DNA of 64,000 bases from Bifidobacterium breve (lineage in GTDB: Bacteria; Actinomycetota; Acidimicrobiia; Acidimicrobiales; Ilumatobacteraceae), in assembly GCA_945886445.1 (NCBI GenBank), contig CAMCZG010000001.1, forward strand, positions 1-64,000, given 5' to 3'. Position numbers and translations under genes: made by a program. This document shows positions 63,872-64,000 of this stretch, piece after piece; the stretch's first letter is position 1; each line of letters starts with the position of its first letter. Below the pieces are notes generated by a model. The model was not told the DNA's origin and searched no databases. It saw nothing but the letters and a program-made list of their open reading frames with translations.

Positions 63872-64000
63872 GTGGAGTTTGTGCGCGTTGTCCGTACGCG
63901 ACACATGACGCGTTCTTTCGCACACACCGCCGTCGCTCGTAGCACAATAAGTGAATTGCTCGATCTTGCTGTGCGTGCACCGAGTGCAGGAAAAACTCTA
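63872..64000 (+). CDS. Nitroreductase family protein, N-terminal fragment
   Basis: The frame from GTG 63872 is open to the window edge (43 codons). TRHMTRSF, followed by ELLDLAVRAPSAGKT, matches the FMN-binding N-terminus of nitroreductases (R.MTRSF...APSAGN pattern). The rest lies outside the window. It begins 5 bp after the preceding gene. GTG 63881 is an alternative start with GGAG just before it. Confidence 0.75.
   Translation, partial: MEFVRVVRTRHMTRSFAHTAVARSTISELLDLAVRAPSAGKTL

Overview
The window reads as a compact chromosome segment from an actinobacterium, most likely class Acidimicrobiia (an Ilumatobacter-like aquatic lineage). This placement is inferred from gene content: WhiB, SepF, a proteasome activator ending in GQYL, a PimB-like mannosyltransferase, DUF3040, an F420-type LLM oxidoreductase, and a division cluster with ftsQ directly before ftsZ. 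Coding density is very high, with many 4-bp ATGA overlaps. Several starts have a TANNNT hexamer 6-8 bases upstream, as in leaderless actinobacterial mRNAs. I see no tRNA, rRNA, CRISPR array, insertion sequence or prophage gene.

Layout. 1-6.4 kb: a truncated DUF2079 membrane protein, an esterase, an LLM oxidoreductase and a large secreted lipoprotein with Ig-like domains and three Lcl_C/DUF1566 modules. 6.5-11.1 kb: a bifunctional penicillin-binding protein, a zinc-ribbon coiled-coil protein, a membrane protein, a histidine phosphatase, then the RNase P RNA on the minus strand. 11.1-17.8 kb (minus strand): two ferritin-like proteins and a glycerol block (FGGY kinase, small membrane protein, alkyl-DHAP-synthase-like flavoprotein, glycerol-3-phosphate dehydrogenase). 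17.8-20.8 kb: a peroxide-stress module (Fur/PerR, rubrerythrin, Fe-S CCG protein, DUF3501). 20.9-27.5 kb: whiB, trpD, thrB, a small Cys protein, queG, pimB-like, a ROK kinase and others. 27.4-30.8 kb (minus strand): glycerol kinase, a response regulator lacking its phospho-acceptor Asp, an inositol-phosphatase-like enzyme and a small membrane protein. 30.8-35.0 kb: dinB, DUF3040, acyl-CoA dehydrogenase, HNH nuclease and a lipoate-ligase-like protein, closed by a clear intrinsic terminator.

35.1-57.4 kb is the division and cell-wall (dcw) cluster and its downstream extension: mraZ, a small coupled ORF, rsmH, ftsL, ftsI, murE, mraY, murD, ftsW, murG, a murC-murB fusion, ftsQ, ftsZ, yggS, sepF, yggT, ileS, a DksA-like protein with a histone-H1-like tail, lspA and rluD. 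murF, ftsA and divIVA are absent from their usual places. The mraZ promoter is covered by a 10-bp-periodic array of MraZ-type boxes. Between mraZ and rsmH lies a 126-nt RNA able to form a 29-bp stem that contains the rsmH start codon. It probably belongs to the actinobacterial mraW RNA motif, and a 53-codon ORF reads through it.

57.4-64 kb: an Rrf2 regulator, a phosphodiesterase-like enzyme, the proteasome activator bpa, dnaE, an unrecognised conserved-looking gene and the start of a nitroreductase.

The most interesting unexplained signals are the mraZ-rsmH interval (operator array, long stem and embedded coupled ORF), the phosphorylation-dead response regulator and the zinc-less DksA/H1-tail protein.
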